Assembly (NCBI RefSeq): GCF_900113115.1
Contig: NZ_FOOF01000026.1
Coordinates: 1 to 54,277, forward strand
Source: Duganella sp. CF458
GTDB lineage: Bacteria > Pseudomonadota > Gammaproteobacteria > Burkholderiales > Burkholderiaceae_D
Direction of reading: 5' to 3'
Length of the DNA stretch: 54,277 nucleotides
The translations under genes were made by a program, and so were the position numbers. Under the pieces are notes generated by a model. It saw only the letters and a list, made by a program, of their open reading frames with translations, ran no database searches and was not told where the DNA came from. Positions 24,955-34,702 of the stretch are shown one piece after another (position 1 is the first letter of the stretch; each line of letters starts with the position of its first letter).

Positions 24955-26226
24955 TTATGGCAGTGGGCGGTCGGACAGTTCGCTGTCGTCGGTGCTGGTC
25001 AGCTCGCCTTCCCACTTCGCCACCACGGCGGTGGCGATGGAGTTGCCGACGACGTTGGTGGCGGAACGTGCCATGTCCAGGAAGTGGTCGATGCCGAGCA
25101 ACAGGACCAGGCCCGCTTCCGGAATCTTGAACTGGGTCAGGGTCGCGGCAATCACCACCAGCGATGCGCGCGGTACGCCGGCCATGCCCTTGGAGGTCAG
25201 CATCAGCACCGCCATCATGGTGATCTGGGTGCCCAGGTCCATATTGATGCCGTAAGCCTGCGCGATGAATACCGTCGCAAAGGTGCAGTACATCATCGAG
25301 CCGTCCAGGTTGAAGGAGTAGCCGATCGGCAGCACGAAGGCTGCAATGCGGTTACGCACGCCAAAGCGCTCCAGTCCTTCCAGCGTTTTCGGGAAGGCGG
25401 CTTCCGAGGAAGCGGTGGAGAAGGCCAGCAGGGTTGGCTCTTTGACTTCCGACATCAGCTTCATCACGCGCTTGCCCAGGAACAGGAAGCCGGCGAAGAT
25501 CAGGATGGCCCACAGCACCGCGATGGACAGGTAGAACTCCGCCATGAACACGCCGTAGGTTTGCAGTACGCCCACGCCGCTCTTGGCGATGGTGCCGGCA
25601 ACCGCGGCGAACACGGCGAACGGTGCGAATTGCATCACGTAGCCGGTGACCTTCAGCATGATGTGCGCCACGCCGTCGACCGCGTCGACCAGCGGTTCCG
25701 CTTTCTTGCCCACGGCGGCAGCCGCGGTGCCGAAGAACAGCGAGAACACCACGATCTGCAGGATCTCGTTCTTGGCCATGCCGTCGATGATCGAGGATGG
25801 AATCAGGTGGGTGATGAATTCTTTCAGCGACAGGCTGGACGTTTGCAGCGCGGCGGCAGCGGCAGCACCGTCAGCCGGGATATGGCCCAGCAGCGCGTCA
25901 CCCGGACGGAACAGGTTGACCATCACCAGGCCCAGCGTCAGCGACAGCACGGACGCGATGAAGAACCAGCCCAGGGTCTTGATACCGACCCGGCCTACTT
26001 CCTTGGTGTCGCCCATGCGGGCGATGCCGACCATCAGGGTTGAGAACACCAGCGGCGCAATGATCATCTTGATCAGGCGCAGGAACATGGTGGTAATGAG
26101 GGACATATAGTCCGCAAAGCTGGCCGCTTGTGGCGCCGCTTGCGAGACATTGATGGCGTAGCCGGTGAGGATACCCAACGCCAGGCCGACGAGGATGTAA
26201 GTGGTCAGGCGGTTTTTGTTGGCCAT
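24955..26226 (-). CDS. dicarboxylate/amino acid:cation symporter (DAACS family, GltP/DctA-like)
   Basis: 423-residue polytopic inner-membrane carrier. Family hallmarks are the serine-rich re-entrant loop (FSTASSEAAFPKTL), SFNLDGSMMYCTFATVF and the C-terminal DHFLDMARSATNVVGN. These proteins import glutamate/aspartate or C4-dicarboxylates with H+ or Na+. ATG 26226 has AGGA upstream; an in-frame TTG at 26230-26232 would lie in the ribosome site. It is divergent from an acidic-amino-acid ABC operon, so two uptake systems for similar substrates sit back to back. Confidence 0.93.
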   Translation of the reverse strand: MANKNRLTTYILVGLALGILTGYAINVSQAAPQAASFADYMSLITTMFLRLIKMIIAPLVFSTLMVGIARMGDTKEVGRVGIKTLGWFFIASVLSLTLGLVMVNLFRPGDALLGHIPADGAAAAAALQTSSLSLKEFITHLIPSSIIDGMAKNEILQIVVFSLFFGTAAAAVGKKAEPLVDAVDGVAHIMLKVTGYVMQFAPFAVFAAVAGTIAKSGVGVLQTYGVFMAEFYLSIAVLWAILIFAGFLFLGKRVMKLMSEVKEPTLLAFSTASSEAAFPKTLEGLERFGVRNRIAAFVLPIGYSFNLDGSMMYCTFATVFIAQAYGINMDLGTQITMMAVLMLTSKGMAGVPRASLVVIAATLTQFKIPEAGLVLLLGIDHFLDMARSATNVVGNSIATAVVAKWEGELTSTDDSELSDRPLP

Positions 26227-26267
26227 AAGCAAGATTCCTGAAGTAGGGCGGATTTGCCGTTAGAATG

Positions 26268-26289
26268 AATAGCTCTTTGATGAGCTATT
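26268..26289. promoter_or_regulatory. perfect dyad between divergent transporters
   Basis: aatagctc (26268-26275) pairs exactly with gagctatt (26282-26289) across six bases. It lies in the 137-base intergenic region between the symporter and the gltL-like gene, where both promoters must be. It may be an operator for a regulator of both units, or part of the gltL leader. Confidence 0.45.
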
Positions 26290-26363
26290 AAGCAAGTCCC
26301 GAAGTATCCTTGCGGTTCTAGGCCACTGTCAAGCAAGAATAAAACTGCTGAAACCCAAAAAAG

Positions 26364-27089
<726 letters not shown>

Positions 27090-27125
27090 CAGGGCGGGTC
27101 AACGTCCCCGCCAGCGGAGGACACC

Positions 27126-28022
27126 ATGACCTTTCTGCGCCTGCTTCCCCTTTTATGCCTGGCCGCCGCGGCCAGCGCCCAGGAACCGACCGGCACGCTG
27201 GCCAAGATCAAGCGCACCGGCCAGGTGGTGCTGGGTGTTCGCGATGGCTCCATCCCCTTCTCTTATCTCGATGACAAGCAGCAGTACCAGGGCTATTCGG
27301 TGGACCTGTGCCTGAAAGTCGTCGAGCACCTGAAAACGCAGCTGGCGATGCCGGGACTGAAGGTGAGTTATAACCCTGTCACCTCCGCCAACCGCATTCC
27401 GCTGATGGCCAACGGCACCATCGATCTTGAATGCGGCTCCACCACCAATAATGCGGAGCGCCAGCAGCAGGTGGCGTTCGCGCCGACCATGTTCGTGATC
27501 TCCAGCCGCTTGCTGGCCAAGAAGTCGGCCAATATCCAGACGATGGACGACATGAAGGGCAGGGTATTGGTGGCTACCGCCGGCACTACTACGCTGAAGC
27601 AGATGACGATCATGAATAATGAGCGCAAGCTTGGTATGAAGATCCTGATCGGCAAAGACCATCCGGAATCGTTCCTGATGCTGGAAACGGGGCGTGCCGA
27701 GGCGGAGGCCAACGACGATATCCTGCTGGCGGCACAGGTGGCGACCTCCAAGGCGCCGGTCGATTTTGCCGTCAGCAAGGAGGCGATGTCGGTGGAACCC
27801 TACGGCATCATGATGCGCAAGAACGATATGCCGTTCAAGAAGTCGGTCGACGAGGCGCTGCGCAAGGTCTACCAGTCGGACGAAATCCTGCGCATCTACA
27901 AGAAATGGTTCATGAGCCCCATTCCGCCGCGCGGCGTGAACCTGAACTTCCCGATGCCGGCCACATTGAAAGCAGTGCTGGCCAAGCCGACCGATTCGCC
28001 GGATCCCGCTGCATACAGATAG
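27126..28022 (+). CDS. gltI: glutamate/aspartate ABC transporter periplasmic binding protein (GltI-like)
   Basis: 298 residues with a signal peptide ending at AAASA (residue ~18). The family-3 solute-binding pattern is clear: GVRDGSIPFSYLD, GYSVDLCLKV, DLECGSTTNN and LMLETGRAEA. It captures acidic amino acids (by GltI similarity) and delivers them to the GltJK permease. Ribosome site cggagga lies before ATG 27126. The permease gene starts one base after the stop. Confidence 0.92.
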   Translation: MTFLRLLPLLCLAAAASAQEPTGTLAKIKRTGQVVLGVRDGSIPFSYLDDKQQYQGYSVDLCLKVVEHLKTQLAMPGLKVSYNPVTSANRIPLMANGTIDLECGSTTNNAERQQQVAFAPTMFVISSRLLAKKSANIQTMDDMKGRVLVATAGTTTLKQMTIMNNERKLGMKILIGKDHPESFLMLETGRAEAEANDDILLAAQVATSKAPVDFAVSKEAMSVEPYGIMMRKNDMPFKKSVDEALRKVYQSDEILRIYKKWFMSPIPPRGVNLNFPMPATLKAVLAKPTDSPDPAAYR

Positions 28023-28023
28023 C

Positions 28024-28770
28024 ATGCATTACAACTGGAACTGGCACATCTTCTGGGAACTGTCCCCGGACGGTGTGCACAGTTATTGGGATACGCTGTG
28101 GTCCGGCCTGGCGTGGACGCTGGCGACTTCACTGGCCGGCTGGGTGATCGCGCTGGCGCTGGGCGTCACGGTCGGCACGCTGCGCACCGCGCCCAATCGC
28201 TGGCTGCGCCGCTTCGCCATCTGCTGGGTGGAAGTGTTCCGCAATATTCCGCTGCTGGTGCAGATGTTCCTTTGGTTCTTCGTGCTGCCCGAACTGCTGC
28301 CGCGCGCGGCGGGCGACTGGCTCAAGGCGCTGCCGAACGCGCCTTTTGTGACGGCGGTGCTGTGCCTGGGCTTCTTCACTTCCGCGCGCGTTGCGGTACA
28401 GGTGGCCGCCGGCATCAATGCGCTGGCCGGCGGCCAGCGGCTGGCGGCTCTGGCGCTGGGACTGTCACGCGCGCAGGCCTACGAATACGTGTTGCTGCCG
28501 CTTGGCTTGCGCATCGTGCTGCCGCCGCTGGCCAGCGAGTTCCTCAACATCATCAAGAACAGTTCCGTCGCGCTGACGATCGGCTTGATGGAGCTCACTG
28601 CCAGCGCACGCTCGATGCAGGAATTCTCCTTCCAGATCTTTGAGGCGTTTGCCGCCGCCACCGTTATCTACGTGGTCGCCAACATCATTGTTGTTGCCGG
28701 CATGACGCTGCTTGAGCATCGCCTCGCGTTGCGCGGCACGCTGGGCGGCGAGGCACGGAGGGCCGCGTGA
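28024..28770 (+). CDS. gltJ: amino acid ABC transporter permease (GltJ-like)
   Basis: 248-residue membrane protein with the HisM/GltJ-type core: EVFRNIPLLVQMFLWFFVLPE and the EAA-loop region ALGLSRAQAYEYVLLPLGLR. It pairs with the next gene product to form the importer channel. Its TGA overlaps the next ATG (tgatg), which suggests coupled translation and equal stoichiometry. Confidence 0.92.
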   Translation: MHYNWNWHIFWELSPDGVHSYWDTLWSGLAWTLATSLAGWVIALALGVTVGTLRTAPNRWLRRFAICWVEVFRNIPLLVQMFLWFFVLPELLPRAAGDWLKALPNAPFVTAVLCLGFFTSARVAVQVAAGINALAGGQRLAALALGLSRAQAYEYVLLPLGLRIVLPPLASEFLNIIKNSSVALTIGLMELTASARSMQEFSFQIFEAFAAATVIYVVANIIVVAGMTLLEHRLALRGTLGGEARRAA

Positions 28771-29462
28771 TGTTTGCGAACTTCGACTTCAGCGTGATCG
28801 GCAATTCGTGGGTCTACCTGTTCCGGGTCGGCATGGTGTTCACGCTCAAGCTCACTGTGCTGGCCATGCTGGGCGGCGTGCTGCTGGGCACCTTGCTGGC
28901 GATGGCGCGCCTGTCTTCGCTGCGCGTGCTGTCGCTCGCTGCCGCCGGCTACGTGAACCTGGTGCGCGCGGTGCCGCTGGTATTGGTGATCTTCTGGTTC
29001 TACTTCCTGGTGCCCTACATCGCCGCATGGATGATCGGCGCCTCCGAACCGGTGAAGGTTGGTACGTTCATGTCCGCGCTGATTACCTTCACGTTGTTCC
29101 AGGCCGCCTACTACTGCGAGATCATGCGTGGCGGCATACAGGCCATTTCCAAAGGGCAGGTTCACGCAGCACAGGCGCTGGGCATGAACTACTGGCAAAC
29201 CATGTCGCAGATCGTGCTGCCGCAGGCCTTCCGCAACATGCTGCCAGTACTGCTGACGCAGACCATCGTGCTGTTCCAGGACGTGTCGCTGGTGTATGTG
29301 CTGTCGGTCCCTGACTTCGTCGGTGCCGCCAGCAAGATTGCCCAGCGCGACGGACGCCTGGTCGAAATGTATGTGTTCGTGGCACTGGTCTACTTCATCC
29401 TGTGCACGCTTCTGTCCTGGCTGGTGCGCCGCATGCAGCGACGCATCGCGATCATCCAGTGA
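28770..29462 (+). CDS. gltK: amino acid ABC transporter permease (GltK-like)
   Basis: 230 residues, five or so membrane segments, with VNLVRAVPLVLVIFWFYF and the EAA loop QALGMNYWQTMSQIVLPQAFR. ATG 28770 overlaps the gltJ-like stop; a GTG one codon earlier is possible but less likely. It is the last gene of the operon. A 240-base region with an inverted repeat follows. Confidence 0.92.
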   Translation: MFANFDFSVIGNSWVYLFRVGMVFTLKLTVLAMLGGVLLGTLLAMARLSSLRVLSLAAAGYVNLVRAVPLVLVIFWFYFLVPYIAAWMIGASEPVKVGTFMSALITFTLFQAAYYCEIMRGGIQAISKGQVHAAQALGMNYWQTMSQIVLPQAFRNMLPVLLTQTIVLFQDVSLVYVLSVPDFVGAASKIAQRDGRLVEMYVFVALVYFILCTLLSWLVRRMQRRIAIIQ

Positions 29463-29506
29463 CCATGCGCTGCCTGTCTGTGGGAAGTGCTGGAACACCG
29501 TGTTTC

Positions 29507-29568
29507 AAGTGCTGAAAACTGCTGAAAACGGCTTGCTCAGCACGCTTAAATGGTCAATTTCAGCACTT
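29507..29568. repeat. inverted repeat downstream of gltK
   Basis: aagtgctgaaa (29507-29517) and tttcagcactt (29558-29568) are exact complements 40 bases apart. Further copies of the gctgaaaa and tcagcac words lie between them. It lies in the 243-base space between the glt operon and the amidohydrolase gene. There is no T tract, so it is not a standard terminator. The rest of the space shows a short cctgg...ccagg hairpin near 29670-29690 and nothing else I recognise. Confidence 0.5.
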
Positions 29569-29705
29569 CTCCCCGACAGGGCTGGCAGGGGAACCCGAAG
29601 GTCCTGCCAAGCCGGGCCTTTCGCCATGTTTCGGCATGTAGCAGGGGTGTACCACTTTGTTTTGTTGCCTGGTGCGCGCGCTGCCAGGTGTGTACCATGT
29701 GGCGC

Positions 29706-31160
29706 ATGACGATGACTAAACTTTCGGTTGGCGCCTTGCTGGTGCTGGGGGCGTTCGGTAGCGCGCAGGCTGCGGGACGTGTGGTTGCGGACGTGGCGCT
29801 GACGCAGGCGACGATTGTCGACGTGGCTTCCGGGCAGCTGGTGCGAGGCAAGGCCGTGCTGTTGAAGGGCGGCGACATTATTGCCGTTGTCGACAACACA
29901 AAGTTGAAAGACTATTCACCCAAACGCACCGTCAGGCTGCCCGGTAAATACCTGATGCCCGGCCTGTGGGACACCCACGTGCACTTCGGCGGCGGTCCTG
30001 CCCTGATCGAGGAGAACAAGCAGCTGCTGGGGCTTTACCTGGCGCACGGCATCACCACCGTGCGCGACTGCGCGGGCGACTTGTCCGACACCGTACTCGA
30101 TTGGCGTGACCTGATCAACCAGGGGAAGCTGCCTGGTCCGACCATCCTGGCATCCGGCCCGAAACTGGAAGGCTACAAGCCGCTGTGGAAAGGCACCATT
30201 GAAGTCGGCACGCCGGAGGAAGTCAGCAAGGCGCTGGACTACCTGCAGTCGCGCAGCGTTGATTTCGTGAAGATCACCGAGAACACCATGAGGCCGGAGA
30301 TTTTCCTGGAAGCGGTACGCCAGGCCCAGGCACGCGGCATGCAGACTTCCGGACACCTGCCGGTGCAGCTTACGCTGGACCAGGTCATGCAGGCGGGCCT
30401 GGGCAGCATCGAACACCAATCGTACGCCCTGCGCGGCGCCACCCCGCGTGAAGCGGAACTGACCGCGCAAGTCGCAGAAGGCAAGATGACGGGCCGCGAG
30501 GCGATGCGCGCCAGCCTGGAGAGTTTCGACGAGGCCACGGCGCGCGTCACCTTCCGCCGCATGGCGGCGGCCGGCATGTCGATCACCCCGACCCTGGTGG
30601 GCTCGCAAGTCACCGCCTACCTGGATCAGGACGACCACGCCAACGATCCCTACCTGAAGTACATCGGCAAGGGCTTGCGCAAGACCTATGAGTGGCGCGT
30701 GCAGCGCGCGGCAAAGGATGATGCGGCCGCGATCGCCTATCGCCACGCAGCTTACGAAAAAGCGGCATCGCTGCTGCCGCTGTTGCAGCAGGAAGGCGTC
30801 AACATCATCGCCGGGACCGACGCGGGCTTCCTGAATTCCTTCGACTATCCGGGCCGGGGCCTGCACGACGAATTGGGCATCTTCGTCAAATACGGATTGA
30901 CGCCGCAGCAGGCGCTGCGGGCGTCAGTGATCAATGGCGCGCGTTTCCTCGGCAAGCTGGAACGCTACGGTGCGGTTGCCAAGGGCAAGGCTGCCGACCT
31001 GCTGGTGTTGGACGCCAATCCGCTGCAGGATATCGCCAACACCCGCAAGGTGCGCATGGTGGTCAGCCATGGCAAGGTCTACGACCGCAGCCAACTGGAT
31101 GCGATGCTGGAATCTGCGCGCCGCTACGCGGAGGAGCATCCGGCGCCGCCTGAAGCTTAA
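29706..31160 (+). CDS. exported metal-dependent amidohydrolase
   Basis: 484 residues with a signal peptide (ALLVLGAFGSAQA). The amidohydrolase superfamily metal site is visible: HVH in WDTHVHFGG, probable carboxylated Lys in VDFVKITEN, His in TSGHLPV and IEHQS, and Asp in AGTDAGF. Periplasmic members of this branch act as imidazolonepropionase-like or Xaa-Pro-type dipeptidases; the substrate cannot be told. ATGs at 29697, 29706 and 29712 compete; 29706 or 29712 gives the best signal peptide. The 3' end overlaps the convergent VOC gene by four bases. Confidence 0.88.
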   Translation: MTMTKLSVGALLVLGAFGSAQAAGRVVADVALTQATIVDVASGQLVRGKAVLLKGGDIIAVVDNTKLKDYSPKRTVRLPGKYLMPGLWDTHVHFGGGPALIEENKQLLGLYLAHGITTVRDCAGDLSDTVLDWRDLINQGKLPGPTILASGPKLEGYKPLWKGTIEVGTPEEVSKALDYLQSRSVDFVKITENTMRPEIFLEAVRQAQARGMQTSGHLPVQLTLDQVMQAGLGSIEHQSYALRGATPREAELTAQVAEGKMTGREAMRASLESFDEATARVTFRRMAAAGMSITPTLVGSQVTAYLDQDDHANDPYLKYIGKGLRKTYEWRVQRAAKDDAAAIAYRHAAYEKAASLLPLLQQEGVNIIAGTDAGFLNSFDYPGRGLHDELGIFVKYGLTPQQALRASVINGARFLGKLERYGAVAKGKAADLLVLDANPLQDIANTRKVRMVVSHGKVYDRSQLDAMLESARRYAEEHPAPPEA

Positions 31161-31642
31161 GCGGGAGCGCGCCAGGCCTTCTCGATCTTTGCGACGTCGA
31201 TCTTTTTCATTTCCATCATCGCGTCGAAAGCCCGCTTGGCCGCCGCCCGATCCGGGTCGGCAATCGCCTGCATCAGCACGCGCGGCGTGATCTGCCAGGA
31301 CAGGCCCCAGCGGTCCTTGCACCAGCCGCATTCGCTTTCCTGTCCGCCGTTGCCAACGATGGCGTTCCACAAACGGTCGGTTTCCGCCTGGTCCTCGGTC
31401 AGGACCTGGAATGAGAAAGCTTCGCTGTGCTTGAAATGCGGGCCGCCGTTCAGGCCGATGCAGGGAATGCCTGCAACCGTGAATTCGACCACGAGGGGAT
31501 CGCCCAGCTTGCCGTCCGGGTAGTCTCCCGGCGCCCTGGTGATTGCGCCAAGCGAGCTGTCGGGAAAGGTTTTTGCGTAGAAGGTGGCGGCGTCAAGCGC
31601 ATCGCCATCGTACCAAAGGCAGACTGTGTTCTTGCTAGCCAT
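31157..31642 (-). CDS. VOC superfamily protein (PhnB/3-demethylubiquinone methyltransferase-like domain)
   Basis: 161 residues. The pattern WYDGDALDAATFYAKTFPDS, GGPHFKHSEAFSF and a WCKDRWGLSWQITP segment identifies the PhnB-like VOC group, often annotated as 3-demethylubiquinone-9 3-methyltransferase although enzymatic proof is scarce. It is cytosolic and probably dimeric. Start ATG 31642 has GGAGG seven bases upstream; the frame extends further 5' without support. Confidence 0.88.
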   Translation of the reverse strand: MASKNTVCLWYDGDALDAATFYAKTFPDSSLGAITRAPGDYPDGKLGDPLVVEFTVAGIPCIGLNGGPHFKHSEAFSFQVLTEDQAETDRLWNAIVGNGGQESECGWCKDRWGLSWQITPRVLMQAIADPDRAAAKRAFDAMMEMKKIDVAKIEKAWRAPA

Positions 31643-31751
31643 TGCTTGCCTCCTCAAAGGATTTGGGGGAAACGCCAATATCGCACATTCTCGCGGCAGC
31701 TTCGGTTCAACAGGTAAAATGGCGGGATTCGTTTATTGAAAGCCTTCAGCC

Positions 31752-32801
31752 ATGAGTGACTTCGAGATCCCGCACAGCATCACCATCACCCGCCCGGACG
31801 ACTGGCACCTTCACCTGCGTGACGGCGCCACCATGGCCAGCGTCCTGCCGGACACCGCGCGCCAGTTCGGCCGTGCGATCGTGATGCCAAATTTGAAACC
31901 TCCTGTCACCACCGTGGCGCAGGCTGCCGCCTACCGCGACCGCATCCTGGCCGCCCTGCCGCAGGGCATGGACTTCGAGCCGCTGATGACGCTCTACCTG
32001 ACCGACAACACTGCGCCGGACGAAATCATCCGCGCCGCCGACAGTGGTTTCGTGCACGCGGTCAAACTGTACCCGGCCGGCGCCACCACCAACTCCGACG
32101 CTGGCGTGACCGACCTGGCCAAATGCTACAAGGTGCTGGAAACCATGCAGGAAGTTGGCATGCCTTTCCTGGTGCACGGCGAAGTGACCGACCAGGACAT
32201 CGATCTGTTCGACCGCGAAGCTGTCTTCATCGAGCGCGTGATGCGCCCGCTGCGCAAGGACCTGCCGGCGCTGAACATCGTGTTCGAGCACATCACCACC
32301 AAGGACGCCGCGCAATACGTTGCGGAAGCGGAAGGCCCGATCGCCGCCACCATCACCGCCCACCACCTGCTGTACAACCGCAACGAGATCTTCAAGGGCG
32401 GCATTCGCCCGCACTACTACTGCCTGCCGGTGCTGAAGCGCGAAGAGCATCGCTTGGCGCTGGTGACTGCGGCAACCAGCGGCGATGAGCGATTCTTCCT
32501 CGGCACCGACTCCGCGCCGCACGCGCAGGGCGCCAAGGAAGCGGCCTGCGGCTGCGCCGGCTGCTACACCGCGCTGCACGCGATGGAGCTGTACACCGAA
32601 GCCTTCGCCCGCGCCGGTGCACTGGACAAGCTGGAAGCCTTCGCCTCCCTGAACGGCCCGGCCTTCTACGGCCTGGCACCGAACAAGGGCAGCATCACCC
32701 TGAAGCGCGAGCAGTGGACGCTGCCGGCCGACCTGCCATTCGGCGACTCCAAGCTGATTCCGCTGAACGCCGGCGAAACGATCAACTGGAAAATGGCCTA
32801 A
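31752..32801 (+). CDS. pyrC: dihydroorotase
   Basis: 349 residues, type II (E. coli PyrC-like). It shows DDWHLHLRDG with the binuclear zinc His pair, KLYPAGATTNSD containing the carboxylated Lys, HGEV, and GTDSAPH. It cyclises carbamoyl-aspartate to dihydroorotate in pyrimidine synthesis. The DUF3025 gene begins at the base after the stop, and the two probably form an operon. No pyrimidine-responsive leader is visible. Confidence 0.96.
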   Translation: MSDFEIPHSITITRPDDWHLHLRDGATMASVLPDTARQFGRAIVMPNLKPPVTTVAQAAAYRDRILAALPQGMDFEPLMTLYLTDNTAPDEIIRAADSGFVHAVKLYPAGATTNSDAGVTDLAKCYKVLETMQEVGMPFLVHGEVTDQDIDLFDREAVFIERVMRPLRKDLPALNIVFEHITTKDAAQYVAEAEGPIAATITAHHLLYNRNEIFKGGIRPHYYCLPVLKREEHRLALVTAATSGDERFFLGTDSAPHAQGAKEAACGCAGCYTALHAMELYTEAFARAGALDKLEAFASLNGPAFYGLAPNKGSITLKREQWTLPADLPFGDSKLIPLNAGETINWKMA

Positions 32802-33596
32802 GTGTTGCCGGAGATCGACTGGTCCCGCGCCTGGTACGCCTCGGTGCGGGAAGCGGCCTCCCGCATCGACCTCTCCCTGCCCAGCGTCGTCCAGCCGTTC
32901 TGCGAACAGGCGGTTGCGCTGGCGCTGGTCAACCATGCAGGCCAGCCGCTGCGCTTCGTGCCGCAGGCCGCGCTCCCTGAAGGCACAGCCTACGAGGAAT
33001 TCATCGGCGCCACCGGCCAGGTGCCCACCCGCGACAACCTGCACGACTTCTTCAACGGCCTGGTGTGGCTGACCTTCCCACGCATCAAGCGCCAGCTCAA
33101 CGCCTTGCAGGCCGGGCAGATTGCGCAGGATGGCGTGGGCAAATCGCGCGGCCCCGCGCGCGATGCTGCTACTATCTACGACGAAAACTCGGCGCTGCTG
33201 GTGGTGCGCGACGACGCCGAAGGCGAGGCGCTGGTGGATGCCTTGCGCAACCACCGCTGGCGCGAAGCCTTCGTGGAGCGCGCAGCCATGTTCGGCCGCG
33301 ACGCCGAACTCTGGCTGTTCGGCCACGCGCTGATGGAAAAGCTGGTGGCGCCTTACAAGGCGATCACCGCCCACACCCGCGTGGTGCTGGCGGCCGACGC
33401 GTATTGGGCGCTGGACGGAGTGGGCCGCCGGGCATGGCTGGACCGCGAGGAAGCGGCGCGCCTGGCCGGCGAGGGTTTGGCCAAGAGTGGCTTCACGCCG
33501 TTGCCGGTGCTCGGCGTTCCCGGCTGGTGGCCGCAGCAGGATGACGCTTTTTATGCAGACGACACGGTATTCCGCCCGAAGCGGAAGGCCGCTTGA
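32802..33596 (+). CDS. DUF3025 domain protein
   Basis: 264 residues with no signal peptide. It matches the DUF3025 family by its typical elements: IDWSRAWYAS, DNLHDFFNGLVWLTFPRIKRQLN, a DENSALLV stretch and a C-terminal GWWPQQD with VFRPKR. The start is GTG, directly abutting the pyrC stop, so translation is probably coupled. Function is unknown; the family commonly sits beside metabolic genes in Burkholderiales. Confidence 0.85.
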   Translation: MLPEIDWSRAWYASVREAASRIDLSLPSVVQPFCEQAVALALVNHAGQPLRFVPQAALPEGTAYEEFIGATGQVPTRDNLHDFFNGLVWLTFPRIKRQLNALQAGQIAQDGVGKSRGPARDAATIYDENSALLVVRDDAEGEALVDALRNHRWREAFVERAAMFGRDAELWLFGHALMEKLVAPYKAITAHTRVVLAADAYWALDGVGRRAWLDREEAARLAGEGLAKSGFTPLPVLGVPGWWPQQDDAFYADDTVFRPKRKAA

Positions 33597-33609
33597 ACAG
33601 GAGCTTTGA

Positions 33610-34593
33610 ATGGACAAGATTATTCGCTGGGGCATCCTCGGCACCGGCAAGATCGCCAAGGCCTTCGCCACGGCACTGCGCGAGGTGCCCGATGTCGAGC
33701 TGGCGGCGGTTGCCTCGCGCAGCTTGGATAGCGCTACCGAGTTCGCCGGGGAATATGGCGTAACACGCGCCCACGGCGACTACCAGGCGTTGGCCGACGA
33801 CGATGGCGTGGATGTGATCTACATCGCCACACCGCACGCCATGCACCATCAAAACGCCATCATGTGCCTGAAGGGCGGCAAGGCGCTGCTGGTTGAAAAG
33901 GCCTTCACCCTGAACCGCCGCGAGGCGCAGGAGATCGTGGACCTGGCGCGCGAGCGCAAGTTGTTCGTGATGGAGGCGATGTGGACCCGCTTCCAGCCGG
34001 CGATTCTTGAAGCCAGGCGCATGATCGACATGGGCGAGATCGGCAATGTGCGCAACCTGCAGGCGGACCTGGGCTTCGTGGCCAATGCCGGCCCTGAGCA
34101 TCGCCTGTTCAACCCTGCATTGGGCGGCGGGGCGCTGCTCGACCTGGGCATTTACCCGCTATCGATGGCGGCGTTCTTCCTTGGCGCCATCAAGGAGGCA
34201 CGCGGTTTCGGCGAACTGACGCCCGCCGGTGTCGACATGCAGGCCAACTTCGTGCTGCACCATGAGGACGGTTCGCTGTCTGCCTGTAGCTGCAGCCTGA
34301 ATTCGCGCACTCCGGCCACGCTGAGCGTTTGCGGCGACAAGGGCTTCCTGCGCTTGCACGGACGTTTCCATCATGCCGAGCACTTCACCATTGCCTTAAA
34401 TGATGGTTCCGAACGCGAATTCCACTTCCCGCGCATCGGCAACGGCTACGCGCACGAAGCGCTGGAAGTAGGGCGCTGCCTGCGCGAGGGCTTGCTGGAG
34501 AGCCCGGAAATGCCGCTCGACGAAAGCGTTGCGCTGATGGGCGTGCTGGATGAGCTGAGGGCCCAGCTTGGAGTGCGCTACAGCGTGGATTGA
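33610..34593 (+). CDS. Gfo/Idh/MocA family oxidoreductase
   Basis: 327 residues. N-terminal Rossmann motif GILGTGKIAKAF; the EKAFTLNRREA segment corresponds to the conserved EKP motif (Pro replaced by Ala). GGGALLDLGIYPLSMA holds the substrate-site Asp/Tyr. It is related to trans-1,2-dihydrobenzene-1,2-diol dehydrogenases and sugar dehydrogenases. ATG 33610 follows aggag. It is probably the third gene of the pyrC unit, 13 bases after DUF3025. A hairpin lies after the stop. Confidence 0.92.
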   Translation: MDKIIRWGILGTGKIAKAFATALREVPDVELAAVASRSLDSATEFAGEYGVTRAHGDYQALADDDGVDVIYIATPHAMHHQNAIMCLKGGKALLVEKAFTLNRREAQEIVDLARERKLFVMEAMWTRFQPAILEARRMIDMGEIGNVRNLQADLGFVANAGPEHRLFNPALGGGALLDLGIYPLSMAAFFLGAIKEARGFGELTPAGVDMQANFVLHHEDGSLSACSCSLNSRTPATLSVCGDKGFLRLHGRFHHAEHFTIALNDGSEREFHFPRIGNGYAHEALEVGRCLREGLLESPEMPLDESVALMGVLDELRAQLGVRYSVD

Positions 34594-34600
34594 GGCGCGA

Positions 34601-34625
34601 TTGTCGCGCACGCCACACGCGACAA
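34601..34625 (+). repeat. inverted repeat after the Gfo/Idh/MocA gene
   Basis: ttgtcgcg (34601-34608) pairs exactly with cgcgacaa (34618-34625). Only ctcttt follows, so it is at best a weak terminator. Confidence 0.45.
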
Positions 34626-34628
34626 CTC

Positions 34629-34657
34629 TTTACAAAAAACCATTAGCCCTTTAAATT
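34629..34657 (+). promoter_or_regulatory. candidate promoter of the 164-residue exported protein gene
   Basis: TTTACA (34629-34634), 17 bases, then TAAATT (34652-34657). It lies in an unusually AT-rich 80-base stretch ahead of a gene with a strong ribosome site. Confidence 0.4.
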
Positions 34658-34702
34658 GCCATAAAGTTATTATCGTATTTTTAACTTTGGGTGGAGGGTG
34701 GT

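Noticed and set aside
24840..24960. Insertion sequence or transposase at the long palindrome
   Set aside because: No reading frame for a transposase, no target duplication; only the palindrome itself is present between two intact genes.
29507..29568. Inverted repeat after gltK as an intrinsic terminator
   Set aside because: The arms are 40 bases apart and no T run follows; kept only as a repeat.
31746..33671. Long minus-strand open frame opposite pyrC and DUF3025
   Set aside because: pyrC and DUF3025 are clear on the plus strand; the antisense protein is low-complexity and His/Gln/Val-rich.
34629..34702. Riboswitch in the leader of the exported 164-residue protein
   Set aside because: The leader is AT-rich with no conserved stem set; a plain promoter explains it better.
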